Source: Climacteris rufus (taxonomy: Eukaryota; Chordata; Aves; Passeriformes; Climacteridae). Taken from it: DNA of 64,000 bases. The notes beneath the pieces are model-generated. The model did no database searches. It saw nothing but the letters and a program-made list of their open reading frames with translations, and was not told the DNA's origin. Of the stretch, positions 39,236 to 52,937 are shown piece after piece (position 1 is the first letter of the stretch; each line of letters begins with the position of its first letter). Made by a program: the position numbers and the translations under genes. The stretch lies in contig VZRZ01007319.1 of the NCBI GenBank assembly GCA_013398175.1, forward strand, positions 1,486,174 through 1,550,173, written 5' to 3'.

Positions 39236-42119
39236 TGTTTGAGTTTCTATCAAATATATAACACACATTACCAGCACATAAAGCCTGTCTTTTCATGTTA
39301 TGTTCTCTTCAGCTAGAAAATAACTAGGCATTTAGCAGTGTTTTGTACTATGTAGCTCAAAGCACACACAGGGCTGAATAGAGAAAATCACCTGCAGCTG
39401 AGAGTGACAGAAAGGGCCTACGACTGTGTGAAAAATCTATTTGGCAACTGACAAAAACTTGTCTTAAGTTGTTTTGCTCATTTTCTACTAAAGACAATAT
39501 TTATTGTCATAGAAACACAGAAGAGTTATGTTTCTACAATCTGCAAGTGAGCAAGCCTTGGGAAAGGAGGGAGAGGAGTTCCAGCCAGTGCCTTGCAAGG
39601 CAACTGTCCTGCTGAGTCAGGAACCACAGCCCTGTCCTTCTCATTAAATATGAGGCCACTTTTTTCTGCTCATTAGCAAAAAGGACAATGTGTACAGACA
39701 TGAATCACTCAGCGGTGGTAAATAAATAAAAGTGAGGAAACTCTGTTCGGCACAAAGAGAAATTCTCAGTGTCTCCATTGTCTTCCTGAGCAGTTACTCC
39801 TCAGGATCCAATTCCTTTCCTAAAAGGCCATTTCAATCATAAATTTTCTTTTACCAGGTAGCCTCCCTGACCCTTTCTCACAGCTTTCATTCATAATGAT
39901 TCTTGGCCATCTAAAATACAGCCTTCAAAAACTGTTTTCCCTGTAGCAACAGTCTGTATTTTGTCTACTCTTATTTGAATAATTAATCTTCAAGGCCTAA
40001 CGAACTTTCACTGATGGCTTTCTGCAGAGGACAAAAATATATCCTGGCACTTCCAGCCGACATCAGTAAAAGTGAAGCTGTAATGTACGCAATTAATGCT
40101 TAGTATACAAAACAGAGCCTGTAATTTAGCACAGACTCAAACAGCAAAGAGAATTCACATTTGTAGATCAGGATTTTGTGAGATGCCACAGAAACTCTGA
40201 GGCAAAGTTATGCAGCTTTGCCACAAAGTCCATATCAGAAAGATATGTAGAACCTAAACCATATGATTTTGCTTTCATTTTTTATTTTTATAGGAATTGT
40301 GTGTCACTGGGAGTGTCTTTGCCCTGAAGTCTTTTCTTTTATAGAACAACTAAGATACCGATTTAACAAGGTTTAACAAGTATCTGTATATGTTTGCATA
40401 CAAAATTAAGTTCAGAATTTAAGCCTTCTAGATGAGCACTCTACATTATCACTTGCAAAATGCTCACACCATGTTTCTAGTGCTCGTGTTTTGTTTTAGT
40501 TTAAAGTTGTCTTAATTCAATGGCATCAATTACCATTTCCAGGGACACATTTTTTAATTCATGTGCTCAAAATAGTAATTTTTGCTTGCCATTTCAGTTC
40601 TATGCTCCCATCAGCTCCCACCCTCACTCCCAGAGATACATGATTCCACATCCCTGCTGGGAGAGCTGTGGCTCACAGAGGGTCGTGATCAACATGGCAT
40701 TATAGACACTGACAAACACGGACTGTTTGGTGGCTGGAAGAGCTCAACAGAGGGACAGCCATACCACTATGCAGGATAATATCTAGTGAAAACTTAGCAG
40801 GCTCACTTTTTATTATTCACACCATCATGTGTTTTTCTTCTGCTTGCAATTGTATCATTTTATAACACAATACATCATATGCCAAAAGGAATTTCAGAGT
40901 AGTTTGGTTTGTTTGGATGAAATATATGTCCATGAAAAGAGCTGGAACTCTTTAGGAAGGAATTTGTTTTTCATGGCTTTGTTTTCAGAAGACAAAACAA
41001 TTAAGTGATTGTTGAATTTTCTGCAGTCAGCCAGCTATGTATTTCTTACTTTCCCAGTTTTTAGAACTTACAAAAATTCAATGGCCAGAGAGGCTGGAAA
41101 ATAGTAAAACACTTTTCTCTCACATTTTTTTCACCTTTCAGAATGCTTCTAAATAAATTTTAAATTAGGGAAAGTTGGTTATTGACTACTTTTTGCAAGC
41201 ACTCTCTTTATCTTGTCTAACAACCTTCTTTCTGATTTCCATGTCGTGAATGGCAAGTAAAATGTAAGCTTTCTCTCCATCTCCTTATGGCAGGGAGTAG
41301 AACAGGATATAAGAATTGGAAAGCACGCGTATGAACAAAAATGGTATGCATTTTCCACACAGGAAAACAAAACCTGCTAGAGGACATCAGCCCTTGGTCC
41401 CCCAAATAAACACCCATCAACATAATCAGGAAGTCAAAACCAAAGAATGCAAACAATCTCACAATATTTAGACCAGAAGGCACTTTTGAAAAGTCATTGC
41501 ACTTCCTCAGATCTTTCATTGGCTGAGAATTTTCTACTTTAACATTTCTAATTATTGGTACTTGGGTCATGGGAATGACTGAAGGCAGAAGAGACGGATG
41601 CATTAAACAACACTCCTAATGGAATGGGGGAAGAAAGAAATGAGACAACAGTGAGGGGAAAAAAGAATACCATAATCCTATTCCTATAGCAGTGGGTCAT
41701 ATAAAGTGCAGTTATCTATGTATGTTATACAACCTCAAGTTCCTAGATAATGGAGATTCTTTAATACTCTTTCAAAATGGTACAGTATCCCATCTTTTTA
41801 GCAAATACCTTCAGACTATCCATCTCAGCCTAACAGTTCCTCAGAAACAGAGAGGAGTAGCGGAAACAGTCTGCAGCACAAAAGGGAAATTCTGGAAGTA
41901 CTACTATTACTGAGATAAAGGATGGAAGAAAAATGTAAACAAACAATTTGTAAGAGTTTTGAAAGCAAGCTCCCATCTGTTCTAGGCACACAAAAATGCT
42001 ACAGAAGGGACTACAATTTACAGCATAAATGGTAGTACTGTTAACCACAATTTAACAAGAGAAGGAAAGCTGCTATTCATGTCAAACACCATAGCATTAT
42101 ATAAATGATCCACACAGAG
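39236..42119. other. Noncoding, no recognised feature
   Basis: AT-rich. A 128-codon minus-strand frame at 41217-41603 has no recognised motif or splice context. Confidence 0.55.
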
Positions 42120-42215
42120 CAGAAAAATTGAGACACAGAAATAAGATGGTATGATTTATTTCACGAGGAAGCCTGAGGCAGAATCCCACATGTACAGGTA
42201 TGCCTGGTACACTTT
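42120..42215 (+). repeat. Possible MIR/L2-like fragment
   Basis: The order 'aaaaattgagacacagaaat', then 'gaagcctgaggcagaatccc' parallels the MIR/L2-type layout (gaaactgaggcacagag ... ggcagag). The match is weak and could be chance in AG-rich sequence. Confidence 0.3.
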
Positions 42216-42659
42216 GTCAAACCAGTGCTGAAACATATCCTGTGGCAAATAAATAATAATAATTCCCCAAAGTCTTCACATCTTCTGGGGAAAAAGTAAG
42301 ACCTTTCAAATATCTGATAATTATTTCATCAATAATCCATATTCACTCTATAGCAGCTGCTGTGATTCACTGTGTTTCACTCACAAAACTGGAATGGCAA
42401 ATAAGGCTGTTTGGGAGCACAGGCCCCTTCCAGCAGGGTTGTGTGAGTGGTGTTGCATTTGTAACTGCACTCAGATGATTTGAGAGCACAAGTCCTCCTC
42501 AAAGTCATGGCACAGACAAAAGAATTTAATCCACCAATGCAGATGCAGGATTCCTTTTCTAAGTGGATTGGTGATGAGAGCAGCTGGAATTATAGATATC
42601 AGAAAGAGTTATTCTGTTCCGCTAGTTGAGAGGAAAGAACATTTTCCAGTTCTTCAGCA

Positions 42660-42751
42660 GAAATACACTTGCTGAAGTCATTGGGATGAAATGGGTTTTA
42701 TCAGTAGGAAACTACACAGACTACAGGGATGTGCATTTGGTCTGTTTCATA
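42660..42751 (+). repeat. Copy A of a 93-base dispersed direct duplication
   Basis: The segment from 'gaaatacacttgctgaagtc' to 'gtgcatttggtctgtttcat' recurs in the same orientation at 43979-44072 with roughly a dozen or more differences. Sequence outside these limits does not obviously match. It may be two pieces of one unlisted repeat family or a local segmental duplication. Confidence 0.85.
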
Positions 42752-43978
42752 GAGGTGCCTATTTTCCTGCAATTACTGGGGAAGAGGTTTTGGGTACCTG
42801 GGAAAGGGAGGTTGTGATGTACTGGATAGAGCCACAAATATTACAGACTGATTTGCTGAATAAAGATTCATATTCTACCTAAAATATTAATTTTTCTTTC
42901 TTTATAAAACAATTATTTTTGTCCCAATGTAGTTATTGCAATTTTCCTGTTGGTTGTGTTACTGTTAAATTTGACAGGTTTGGCCAAAGAATATTCTTTG
43001 GGAGGTTATACAGAAATCTTCAAAAGGCACAAAAGCTATTTGTACATTTGCACAGGGAGAAAAATTGGAAACACACTGCAGCTAGAATACAATACTTGCC
43101 CATCAATGACAAGCAATGCTTTTGCAGCAATAGGGCTCATCTGGTAGGACTGAGGTTTACTTTGGTACCATCTCCACACTGCCAAAAGTTACAGCCAAAG
43201 CTACAAAAATCATTACTTTAAAAAGACACATTTTCTCCTGTGTTTCAAGCAAGCACTTGAAACTGTTTCCACAGAGTTGGGGTGGTTTTTCATAAGTATT
43301 TTAAAGATTTTTTTTGTTATATGATACCCCTCTTGTGACACCCTCCACCTGAAGACTCTTATCAGTACCATGTAAAAGACTTCCAGCTTCTAAATTATTT
43401 CAGTTTCCATGTGTACTGTCAGTACAGAAGAGCACATTTGAATCACTGACTTTATCAGTAAATTGACAATGTGCTTTCAGAATCTTACATATTTTGACAC
43501 ATGTTGCTTCTAATCCTAATATGCAAGAATCTGATGAAAAACAAATACTGGTGGAGTTTCATGAGGTTACTATATTTCATCTTAAATTTTTTGCTTTACA
43601 GAGACACCTAGCCTTGAAATGAACAATAACAGATGTGACTGTTCTGGCTAAGTATCAGTCACCAGATAAATACGAATTCCTAGAGGATGCTTTCACCATA
43701 ACAAACATTTTACTGTTTATCAGTAGATTATCAGTGACAGTAACAGGCTGCTCATAATTGCCCCTTAAATCTTTGGACATACAGGATACAGACATAGGTG
43801 CTGAGTGCTGAACAATTTCATGTGTGACATCTAATTCCTGGAAGTTACTGAAGGAGCATGATTCTGCCACAACATATATACACACCTACTGTGTGTAGGA
43901 CAGGAAGATGCCTGAGATGACTCATTATAGGAGACCAAACTTCAAGTCAGACTTAAAAAGTTCCTTTGAAAGCACTTT

Positions 43979-44072
43979 GAAATACACTTGCTGAAATCAT
44001 TAGGATGAAATAGGTCTTAACTGAAGGAAACCACACTGACTACAGGGATGTGCGTGTGGCTTTTTTCATGGT
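43979..44072 (+). repeat. Copy B of the 93-base dispersed direct duplication
   Basis: This is the partner of 42660-42751, running from 'gaaatacacttgctgaaatc' through 'ctacagggatgtgcgtgtgg'. It lies about 1.3 kb downstream in the same orientation. The central block 'ctacagggatgtgc' is identical in both copies. Confidence 0.85.
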
Positions 44073-44443
44073 TTAAAAGGATCAGAGAAAACAGGTGGGG
44101 AAACTGGCTTATAAAGGGTGATGCATAGGGGCAAACATTGGGAATGACCAAGGGGTAGTAGTACTGGGTAAGTCAGGTGACCCCTGTTCTGAGCAGGGAG
44201 GGTGGGGTAGGTGCCTGGGGTAGTCTCCACTCACAGAACAGATGTGGCAAGCTGGGAAGAGGATTATGAGAGGACATAGCTTCAAGCTCTGACAGAGGTG
44301 TCAGTAAAGTGGCCAAAAGCTGCCATAAGTAACCCCTGGCAACCTAGAGGGTTCTAGGATTGCCAAAAATAATGAAAATACACTGTCATAAACATAGAAT
44401 CATATTCCCACTTATGCTATGAGGATGGTGGTAATGGGGGAAA

Positions 44444-44470
44444 AAAAAGGCATGGACAACATGCCTTTTT
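44444..44470. repeat. Perfect 11-bp inverted repeat with 5-base loop
   Basis: AAAAAGGCATG (44444-44454) and CATGCCTTTTT (44460-44470) flank the loop GACAA. It resembles a factor-independent terminator in shape, but in vertebrate DNA that reading has no meaning. Confidence 0.85.
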
Positions 44471-46166
44471 ACTATTGTTGTCTTTTGATTGATGTTTTTG
44501 TTGTCTGTATAGTATGGGGCTGACAGTACAGACAGCAGGAACTCTCAATTAGCCTTGAGGTCAGCCATCTAGATTAAAAATCTTGTCACATCGTAGTGGA
44601 CTTGGGACATCTTAAGGCCTGTGTTTTGTTTACTAAATAGGTGTAAAATAACTACAAATGGAAACTGGTACTTTCACAGGATGCAAGCACATGACTCTTA
44701 AAGACCATTCCATATTGCTGAGAAACAAGAAAGAAAGAACATTCTGAAAGACATTCCTGCTATATCAAGTCCTGCAGATTAGATACTCCTTTCAATACAA
44801 GATGCCATTTCTCCCAGACTTCTTGACAGTGATAAATAATCACCTGACTGTGAAATGGCCAGTGCAGTCCCAGTGCTTTCTTATCAGCAGTAGAAAGTTC
44901 ACGTGCTAGATTAAGAAAAAAAATGATTCAGTGATACCATGGAATCAAAACAGCAGTTAGAGAATAGACCAGTGAAAATTAGGTGCAGATATTTCTCTAT
45001 TGTTCCTTTCTTTTAAGGACAAAACAAGACAAATTCTTTATCAGAAGACAGGCTTTATTTTAATAGGCCATGGTGATGACATCAATAAAGTGTATTACTA
45101 CAGCTAATGTATATGTATAAGAGTCACCACACCTGCACAGACCAGAGTTGGAACAGTCTAATATTTATATATTTGTTTAAATTATCTTAGACCCCTAACA
45201 TTGTCAGAGTGGTGTAAGTTGGCATCTACATAAATCAAAGCAAACCCACTACTATGCAATCTGCTTATGCCAGGGAGGCAGGCTCACAGATACTGTCTGT
45301 ACAATTAAGAAGAGCAGTACACATTTTTGTCAAGAAAGAGATTTTTTAGATCATATTAACTCAAAATGCAACAATTGTTTTATTAGAAACAAAAAGTAGA
45401 AGTAAAAAAAAAAACACATAGAAAGAATTATTCTGCATTGTAGGTCTATCCTAAAACTTCAGCACTTCGGTGCAGTATTTACTATGTATCTTTGATGGTT
45501 TCTAAACATAAAGCAGTCATACTTGGAAGCAGTCCCCAGCTTCAAGACCTGATTCTCTGCTCTGTGAAATTAGAAGTACCTCAGCTGAAAGAAAGATCAG
45601 TCACATAAAACCTGAATCTAAATGATATTAAAACCTTGTAGCTATGCTCCTGGCTCCCCTAAAGTGAACATAGAAATGCCTGCTCAGATTCCTGCAAGCA
45701 TATCAGGAACACTATTTAGGTTACACAGCAAACAAATTACACTGAAGATAAGACCCACAAGATCCTGGAAATTTTACTGCTGCAGACCTTAGTCTCTGGG
45801 GAAAAAAAGAGAATTCTACAGGCACATACTTAAAAAAAAGAAACACAGTATTTTATGCTGGGTGTGTGGAAAAGGGAGTAAAGCTGATGGTGTGAAAAAA
45901 CAAGTGCACTATCTCATAACAAGGGAGTTTTCTTATTATTACAGCCAGCAGGAAAAGGCTATTAAGTGTGGGCATTTAGGATACAAGCTAGCACAGCATT
46001 AGAAGGAGATCATATGGCAAGATGACTGTGATATTACCCTAAAAGAACTTCACAACACAATCTGTCGCCATGACAAAAGGGTTCAATGAACTGCTCAATC
46101 ACAGAAAATAATAGAAGAACCTGCATCTGGACAAAACAATCCATGTCATAATTCACAAAAACAGCA

Positions 46167-46190
46167 TCTAGAAATAATCTAGAAATAATA
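46167..46190 (+). repeat. Two-copy 11-base tandem repeat
   Basis: 'tctagaaataa' is repeated directly, followed by a further 'taa'. It is a simple slippage product in AT-rich sequence. Confidence 0.8.
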
Positions 46191-47841
46191 AATGGAACAA
46201 ACTGGAAAAAAAAATGCAGTCCAGTTTTTGCATTCCTTTCAGCCAGCTGACGTTCTTTTGATAGAGTTCCACTGGCAATGTAATACTGGGAAGCTGTTAT
46301 TGCACTGCCCACCTTACACCACATGGCTGCAGTTTTGCTACTACACTGCTGCTCATAAGCCCTTTTCTTCACAAATCTGGTATGAAGGGGCTAATCCATG
46401 ACACCTTAGCAGACAGTGAGGTGCAGCAGGAGGAGATCTAAACAGGCAAGTGCTGGGTGCTGAGACCTGACACCCTGCAGTGTGTCTGTCTGGGGGATGC
46501 TACTCTGGTTTATCTCTGGTTCCAAGGACCAATGCTCACTGGTGGCTGGAAGGCACTTAGGTGCATTCCTAGAGTGCATCCTCGGGCTTACCTACTGACC
46601 ATTTACTTCTGGAGTTTCTGCACATAACTGAATTCCTGAGCTCCCCATAAAGATACAATTCTTCATTAACAATTACAGTACCTTTACAAAGTGCCACTTT
46701 CTGTCATGGACACTTAGGTTATTTCTGAATTAACCAGCTCAGGCACCAGCTACTCAGGCCCCTGCCTGGATATACAACAAGTAAATATGAAGGTGTCTTT
46801 CATTCTCTGATTATTCTTCCACAGACTCCAAAGGAAATCTCTTGTCCTAAGAGTGCTGGAAGTACAACAACTTCTCTCATGACCTGCCAAAACTGCTTAC
46901 CTTCTTGAATGGGAGAAAAAGCAGGGGAATGGAAAGGTAAGATTAAGGAAAGTTTGGCATTCAGAAGACTTAGGCTCTGATGCAAAGCTGTCTTCAGTTC
47001 TGTTTGACTTTACTGTAACTGTGTGGAATTCTTTTCCTGCATTATTTTGTTGTAAAGTAGTTTGCTGGAGCTATTGTTGACATCAGATAATAACCTATCA
47101 CTGATAATCTGGAAACGCTAAGGAAGTGTGACTCAGAAATGGATCCACTGGATGTGTTTGGGCAGCTTTACTCCCAGGATGAGAATGTTAGAGGTCTGGC
47201 AGAGACTTCAATAATTTGAATATGATTTGTTATTTGCCTGATTATGTAGACACTTCAGAAAAAGCTGGGGTTGTTCAACTTAGTTCCATTCCATTAAAAA
47301 TCTAATAAATAGATTTTTAAGAAAAATAATCCCATGACTAGAATATCAGTCAGCCAGCAGGATCTACACCATCAAACACCCAAAACTAAAAGAACTATAG
47401 CCATTCTAAGAACCTGTGATGCCAGCACATAATAGTGCTTAATAAAGCTGTAAGAGAAATCTGTGCTGCTCTACTGGCACACAGCCTACATCCCTGCAGA
47501 ACAGCTCCCTCTCCACCTACAAATAACTTACAATCTTTATGTACAATCTCAAATGTGATCCACAAAGCATAGAGAGGATTTGGGTTTCATCTCCATTAAT
47601 CCTAGCCAATGTGGAAAAGTTGTGTAGTTCTGCTCCTCTGTTGATAAGGTCAGAAAATGATCAGACCAAACAGACCATTCAAACCAGAACCAGAAACAAA
47701 CAAAAACAAATATTGAGTAATAACCTCTTAATAAAGCAGTCTACTTTAATACCATTTTCCCCTCTGGAATGAGGAGTGATATTGTATTATGCTATTTTGT
47801 TTAGAAAAAGATATACCTAATATCCTTCAGGAATGCATATA

Positions 47842-47890
47842 ACCATGTGATGTTTGATCACAATGATATCACATGGTGATACTTTGTGAT
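47842..47890. repeat. Overlapping inverted repeats (potential hairpins)
   Basis: ACCATGTGAT (47842-47851) is exactly complementary in reverse to ATCACATGGT (47868-47877), with a 16-base loop. A second pair, ATCACAA (47858-47864) and TTGTGAT (47884-47890), overlaps it, so two alternative foldings are possible. Confidence 0.8.
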
Positions 47891-50800
47891 GCTAGAGAGA
47901 TTATTAGTTAAGCATTTATGAGATCTCTCCCTTCCTGTCAGCAAGCAGTTACCCAACTCAAATGACTTAAAAGTTCATTTTCTAAATGGTGAACATGCCT
48001 CTACTATGACTTGAGTTGGCCTAATTATGCTTAATTAATTCTTGTCTTGGTCGTGCTGTTGAACAGAGTGGGTATTTGCAGAAACTTTATTTTGTGCCGA
48101 TTTGAAGGAGGGAGAACAAAAATCATTAGAAAGATGTTAAAATAAGTTTTCCAGCATGAATAAATAATTTCTGGTTATTCTGGCAATTCAGCTAACTGCA
48201 TTTTAACATCTAACTTTTTATATTTTCTAACTAACAAAGAGCTTGTTTAGTCTTTAGGCAAGACTTTACTTTTGTCATTGACACCTAACGAGAACTTCAG
48301 AACTGGGTCATTAATACAATTCCACAATTGTGGGAAAGCACATATATATCTTCCCCTGCAGCACAAAGCCAAACTAGGGAAAAGCTGCCCTAACAGGTAC
48401 TTGGGCAAAGGATTGTATGTTGGCAGTTGGCTTCTCCTTCATTTTTTGGTGAGTCAATAGGACTGTCTGAGACAGACAGACACACAAAGTCTGAAGATGA
48501 CTGTACACCAGGTGGGACGCATTTTCTAGAACCCAAAGCAAAAGCCATCATATCAATTTAAACATTTAATTGTTAGATTACTGAGATTTGTTTGTGTTTT
48601 CCAATTATGATGGGCAGAATAAAGAATAATTCTATCTATAAAATATTAACTGCATTTAAGTCCTTCAGGCAGGAACACAGTAATAACTGGCATTTCTTTT
48701 TTGTAGGTTCTTATATTACTAATGCCTTCCAGTTATTTTACTCTAACTTGTGACCATTCCCCTGTTATTAACTCACAGCCAGCATTCAAATTACCATTTG
48801 CATAAACTTTGCCTGCCTCTGGCAAGAAGACAAATGCCTTTTATGAAATCATCAAACAAGTACTTTTCCAAAAATAAATTGAAGACTGCAGCCATTTTCT
48901 AGTTTCTGAAACAAATGATGCTTTCAGCCAATGTATCAAATTAGTATATGTAGGGAAAACCTCAAAGAGAGCAAACTGCATTATAAATACAGTACTTGTT
49001 AAAGTGTTGTTAAAGGGCATTTGAATTGGCAAGTTAAATGGAATTAAAATGCAGCAACATCCGGACACAGGACTAATTCTTGTAAAGGTGTTCTCTAAGG
49101 ACTCATGTAGGAAGTAAGCCAATGAAATTGCTGATCACCATACTGCATTTTATTCTATCTCCATTTTTTGCTTCATGTTAAATATGCACTCTTGCCAGAC
49201 TGATCTCATTCTTGAAATTATGAGCTTCAATGAAGGAAAAGGAAGGTAGAATTACATTAAAACACTGCTTCAGTGTACATCCACTGATAAAAGAACTTCG
49301 AAAAAGAAATATATAGCTATGTTTTACCCCATACCTTCATTCCCATACCACTCCTGTATAATACTTTGTACAGAATTTTACACCTCTAAAAAGCCAGTGA
49401 CATTTTTCTCCATTTCTCTTTTAGCTTGCCCATTACTTTTTAACAACAAGAAGTACCTTTCACATAATAACAGTACCAGTCAAAGCTCTTGCATGTTCTG
49501 GACTAAAATAAAACATTCAAGTGCTTCTAGATTATGGAACATTTTCACAGGCAAGTGTCTAAACTGAAAAAACATACATTTCTCTGGATTTACACTGATA
49601 TAATTGAGATGGGAAGCAGATGCTGTTCTGTAACCAAAAGCCCAATTATGTCAATCAAATGTATCTTCAGGAAGTTAGAAAGCTACATAAAACTTGATCA
49701 TCCTGCTAATATTAATATATAATTAGTTAATAAGCCCCTACAGAGAGGAAGTAATTTTAAAAATTGTAGTGCTCACTGTATTGCATTTTAAAAACAAATG
49801 TCACTTACGAAAAGGTGCACCTCACTGGGGTTTTTTGAATTTACATTTCACTACCACTTTATTTTGCAGCAAGCTTAGTAATTCATTTAGGAGCCCTAAA
49901 AAGACAAGTTCAGAATGAGAAATCACAAGTCCATTAAGTATATGAAGTCATTTGTCATCATGGATATTTTATGAGAATTTTGTGAAGCTGTAACAGATGG
50001 TGAAATTTTTACTTGGGCTAGAAAGAATTTATGTTTCAAAGAGCAGCTCTATTTGATTTCATCAAATACATTTTACACACATGAAGAGATTACAAAATGT
50101 CTTTAGTCTCTTGACTTTTCAAAGCTCTTTGACATGTAATATTTTGTCAGAAAATTTTGACACAGAGTCAAAGCCAGCTGAGTAGAATCAGCTTATGCAG
50201 AAAATGATGCATGGAATATTAATCTATAAGAAAATCTGGACAATTTTGTAAACTGTAATAAAATAAAAGATGGGATAAACCCATGGAAATCAGGATTTGT
50301 ATCTTATTACAAAAGAAATGCATTTTTCTTGTAAAAGGGAGAACAATCAGTTCTCAGTGAACACTTACTTTCAGGCTTTGGATGTAGTACTCTATCCCTA
50401 GTAATATGGATATTAACATAACATGATTTAGTTCAATCAGTGGAGCTGCTATTCTTTAAAGATCACTGTTTGCATTCACAAGCTTCCATCAACAGAAATT
50501 CTCTTGTCTAAAGAATCCTTTTAGGAGATTTGAACCATTTTCTCCAGTGATGCTGTGATTGTTTCAAGAACTTTGTCCGTACTATCCCCAACTCTAATAG
50601 TTGATAGAAAGGCTGGTGAAGTAGCTATGAAATGGGAGACTTAGAAGTACCAGAACAATCCAACATCACTTCCCAAACTGATTTTACCATGGGCAGGGTC
50701 TTCTTAGTAACTCCTCTCTAAAAGACATGCTATAATTTCCCTTCCTCCTTTTCTGTCAAATCCCTTGAAGTTTTGAAGAAACAGAAAGTTTTGTGTTAAA

Positions 50801-51668
50801 GGCTTTAATATCAGGTTTAACAACTGCTTCTAGTGATGGAACCTGGATAAATGAATGCACCTTCTAAAAAGAAATTAATTAAAACTAGGACAAAATAATT
50901 GAAAAAAAACCCTGGATTCGAGACTGAGGTAGGGAGGAAGGAGTAAATAAAATAAAAGGAAGGCATCCCTAACACACTGGCAATAGTAACTTCATCTCCT
51001 CCAAAGGAGCTATTAATACTGCTTCGTGTCACAAGCAGTCCACTGGTGTAAAGCCACTCAAAAGTCATTTCTTTGGTGCATGAATCACAGAAAAGCAAAA
51101 ATCTGACCTAGCTCAAAATGTTGTTAAATATATAAAGCAACACTGAAACTTCTGAACTTTGACAAGAGGAGAATAACTTCATAACTATTAAAATCTAGAA
51201 GCTTCAGCATGCATGTTTTCAGTAGAATGAGAAAAATATAATTTTTCCCCAATAACAAGCCTATGTCCTCACTATTTGAGTTTCTCTTAATGCAAGCTAG
51301 CAATTAAATTGAAACACAAACACTGACTTGGCAAACAGTTGAAGTAAAATCAACCTGATTGCACATGTTCTTACTGCTTCCCCCAACAGAAATTACAGTG
51401 TAGAAAAGCTGCTTTCCTTGAGTGCACACAACATAATGTTATGGCAGAGAGAGACAACCAATTTAAATAAAAAGTAACCACATTACAGCCTTCTGGGCAC
51501 ATCAGGAATATTCCTGTATTGTTGTTCTCTGCCTGGACTCTGAAGGAACATAGCAGCTGCTCAGAGCCAGGTCAAGTACTTCTGCCTCATGCTGTGCTGT
51601 GCAGGACAGGTGTTTCACTATTTTAGCATTTTGTTTAAAGCTCTTCTTCCTGATTGTTACTGTCACAG

Positions 51669-51748
51669 TCTCTTTGGAAGAGAATTCAGCAGGACATCAT
51701 ATTTCTAATCTCTTTGTGAAAGAGTTCAGCAGGGTGTAACATTTCTAG
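51669..51748 (+). repeat. Two-copy tandem repeat, 40-base unit
   Basis: Unit 1 (51669-51708) and unit 2 (51709-51748) both follow the pattern 'tctcttt..gaagag.ttcagcagg....' ending in 'atttcta'. They differ at about a quarter of positions, so the duplication is not recent. Confidence 0.85.
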
Positions 51749-52864
51749 TCCTTCTGTTTTGCAGGGCTAAAAGTTCCAAGGAATTATTTTCAGCTCAGCT
51801 CACTTCTCTCATTGTCATGTAAACCTACACAGCTTAGAATTCTGCATTGCAGCTCACATATTCCGTGAAACACCAGAGGCACTAAAGTATTTCCATGAAC
51901 TCGACTCCTTGTTCCTTTTTCAAAATAAATCTGCAAGAGACAGTGAAATCTTGCAAGAGAAAGAGACATGATCCTCACCCTGGCAGGTTAGAATATACCC
52001 ACCTGACATTTTAAAACTTCTAAAATAACACTCATTCCAGATATTTAAAATTTTATTACTTTTTTCTATTGCTATTAAATAATAGTGTACAACTTACAAC
52101 AGGCCTTTAAAACCATTTTCTTTTATAATTGCTCTACAGTAGAGCAAAACATTAGTAGTCTAGATTAAACAAGTGGATGGTATCCATGTCTCCAAAGACA
52201 CTTGAAAAATATTATTGGTTACTGGGAATTGAAAATTGACCTAAAACATCAGAGAGTAAACTCCATATTAAAAGGCTAGTACAGAAAAAAAAAAAGATGC
52301 ATCATTGCCTTGCTTAAATGTGCAAAAATAGACCCTTTGAACTTTCTAAAAATATTCACATGGGTAAAATGAAAAGTGAAAGTGCTCACAGCTTCTAGGA
52401 CATTTAATTTTATGAAATTTGGAGTGCTAAGGGTAAGGTTGTGTTTTCTGCTTACCCTTATTAGTTGCTCGCTCTCTGTGACTCCAGCAAAGCACGGACA
52501 AAAAAATACATGGTATGGAGCACATGAGTCTAAAGAGCACTATTTACAGTGAGATTTGAAGAAAAGGGCACTAGCCAAACCTGCACATGTTCTTGCACTA
52601 CCTAAATTCCAAGTTGGCAAACTCTCTATGAAGGTTACTCTCTCAATATAATGGCCAAGATTTTGAAGTACTGCTATACTTGCCTTTAAATCATGCTTAT
52701 TCACGAGTTCAGAAAAGATGTCTCATACAAAGAAAAAATAAACATTTATTTCGATGCTCTTCTAATCCCTGCATGAAGTTCTTTTTCAGGTCTTCTCCTA
52801 GTTCAACAGTGCTTAGTTCATCTGTGCCTATTATTTACTCTATGTCTGTGGATTTTAAAGTGTG
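51749..52864. other. Noncoding, no recognised feature
   Basis: AT-rich, with an A tract near 52286-52295. No gene. Confidence 0.6.
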
Positions 52865-52937
52865 CGGTCCAGGAGCTGGACTTCAATGATCCTTGTGAAT
52901 CCCTTTCAATACAGGATATTCTGTGATTCCATAATTC
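52865..52937 (+). mobile_element. CR1 LINE 3' tail remnant
   Basis: The text 'ggagctggacttcaatgatc', then 'cttgtgaatccctttcaa', then 'attctgtgattccat' matches the last 70 or so bases of the CR1 3' UTR in sense orientation. The upstream sequence does not match CR1 by eye, so this is either a very short insertion or an older copy with a decayed 5' part. Confidence 0.8.

Larger units (their letters stand above)
44073..51668. other. Noncoding, mostly featureless
   Basis: Apart from the small repeats and hairpins listed separately, no repeat family or gene is recognised. A G-rich patch lies near 44150-44230. The block near 47960-48070 carries several TAATTA-type cores, which might mark a regulatory element. 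Confidence 0.5.

Noticed and set aside
41217..41603. 128-codon minus-strand frame
   Set aside because: No recognised motif, no splice or promoter context, and AT-rich flanks; chance is sufficient.
42932..43147. Possible exon: T-rich tract and AG near 42931, then about 70 open codons beginning with a hydrophobic stretch
   Set aside because: The frame matches no known family, there is no partner exon, and frames of this length are common here by chance.
44444..44470. Hairpin plus T-run as a transcription terminator
   Set aside because: Factor-independent terminators are bacterial; the window is vertebrate.
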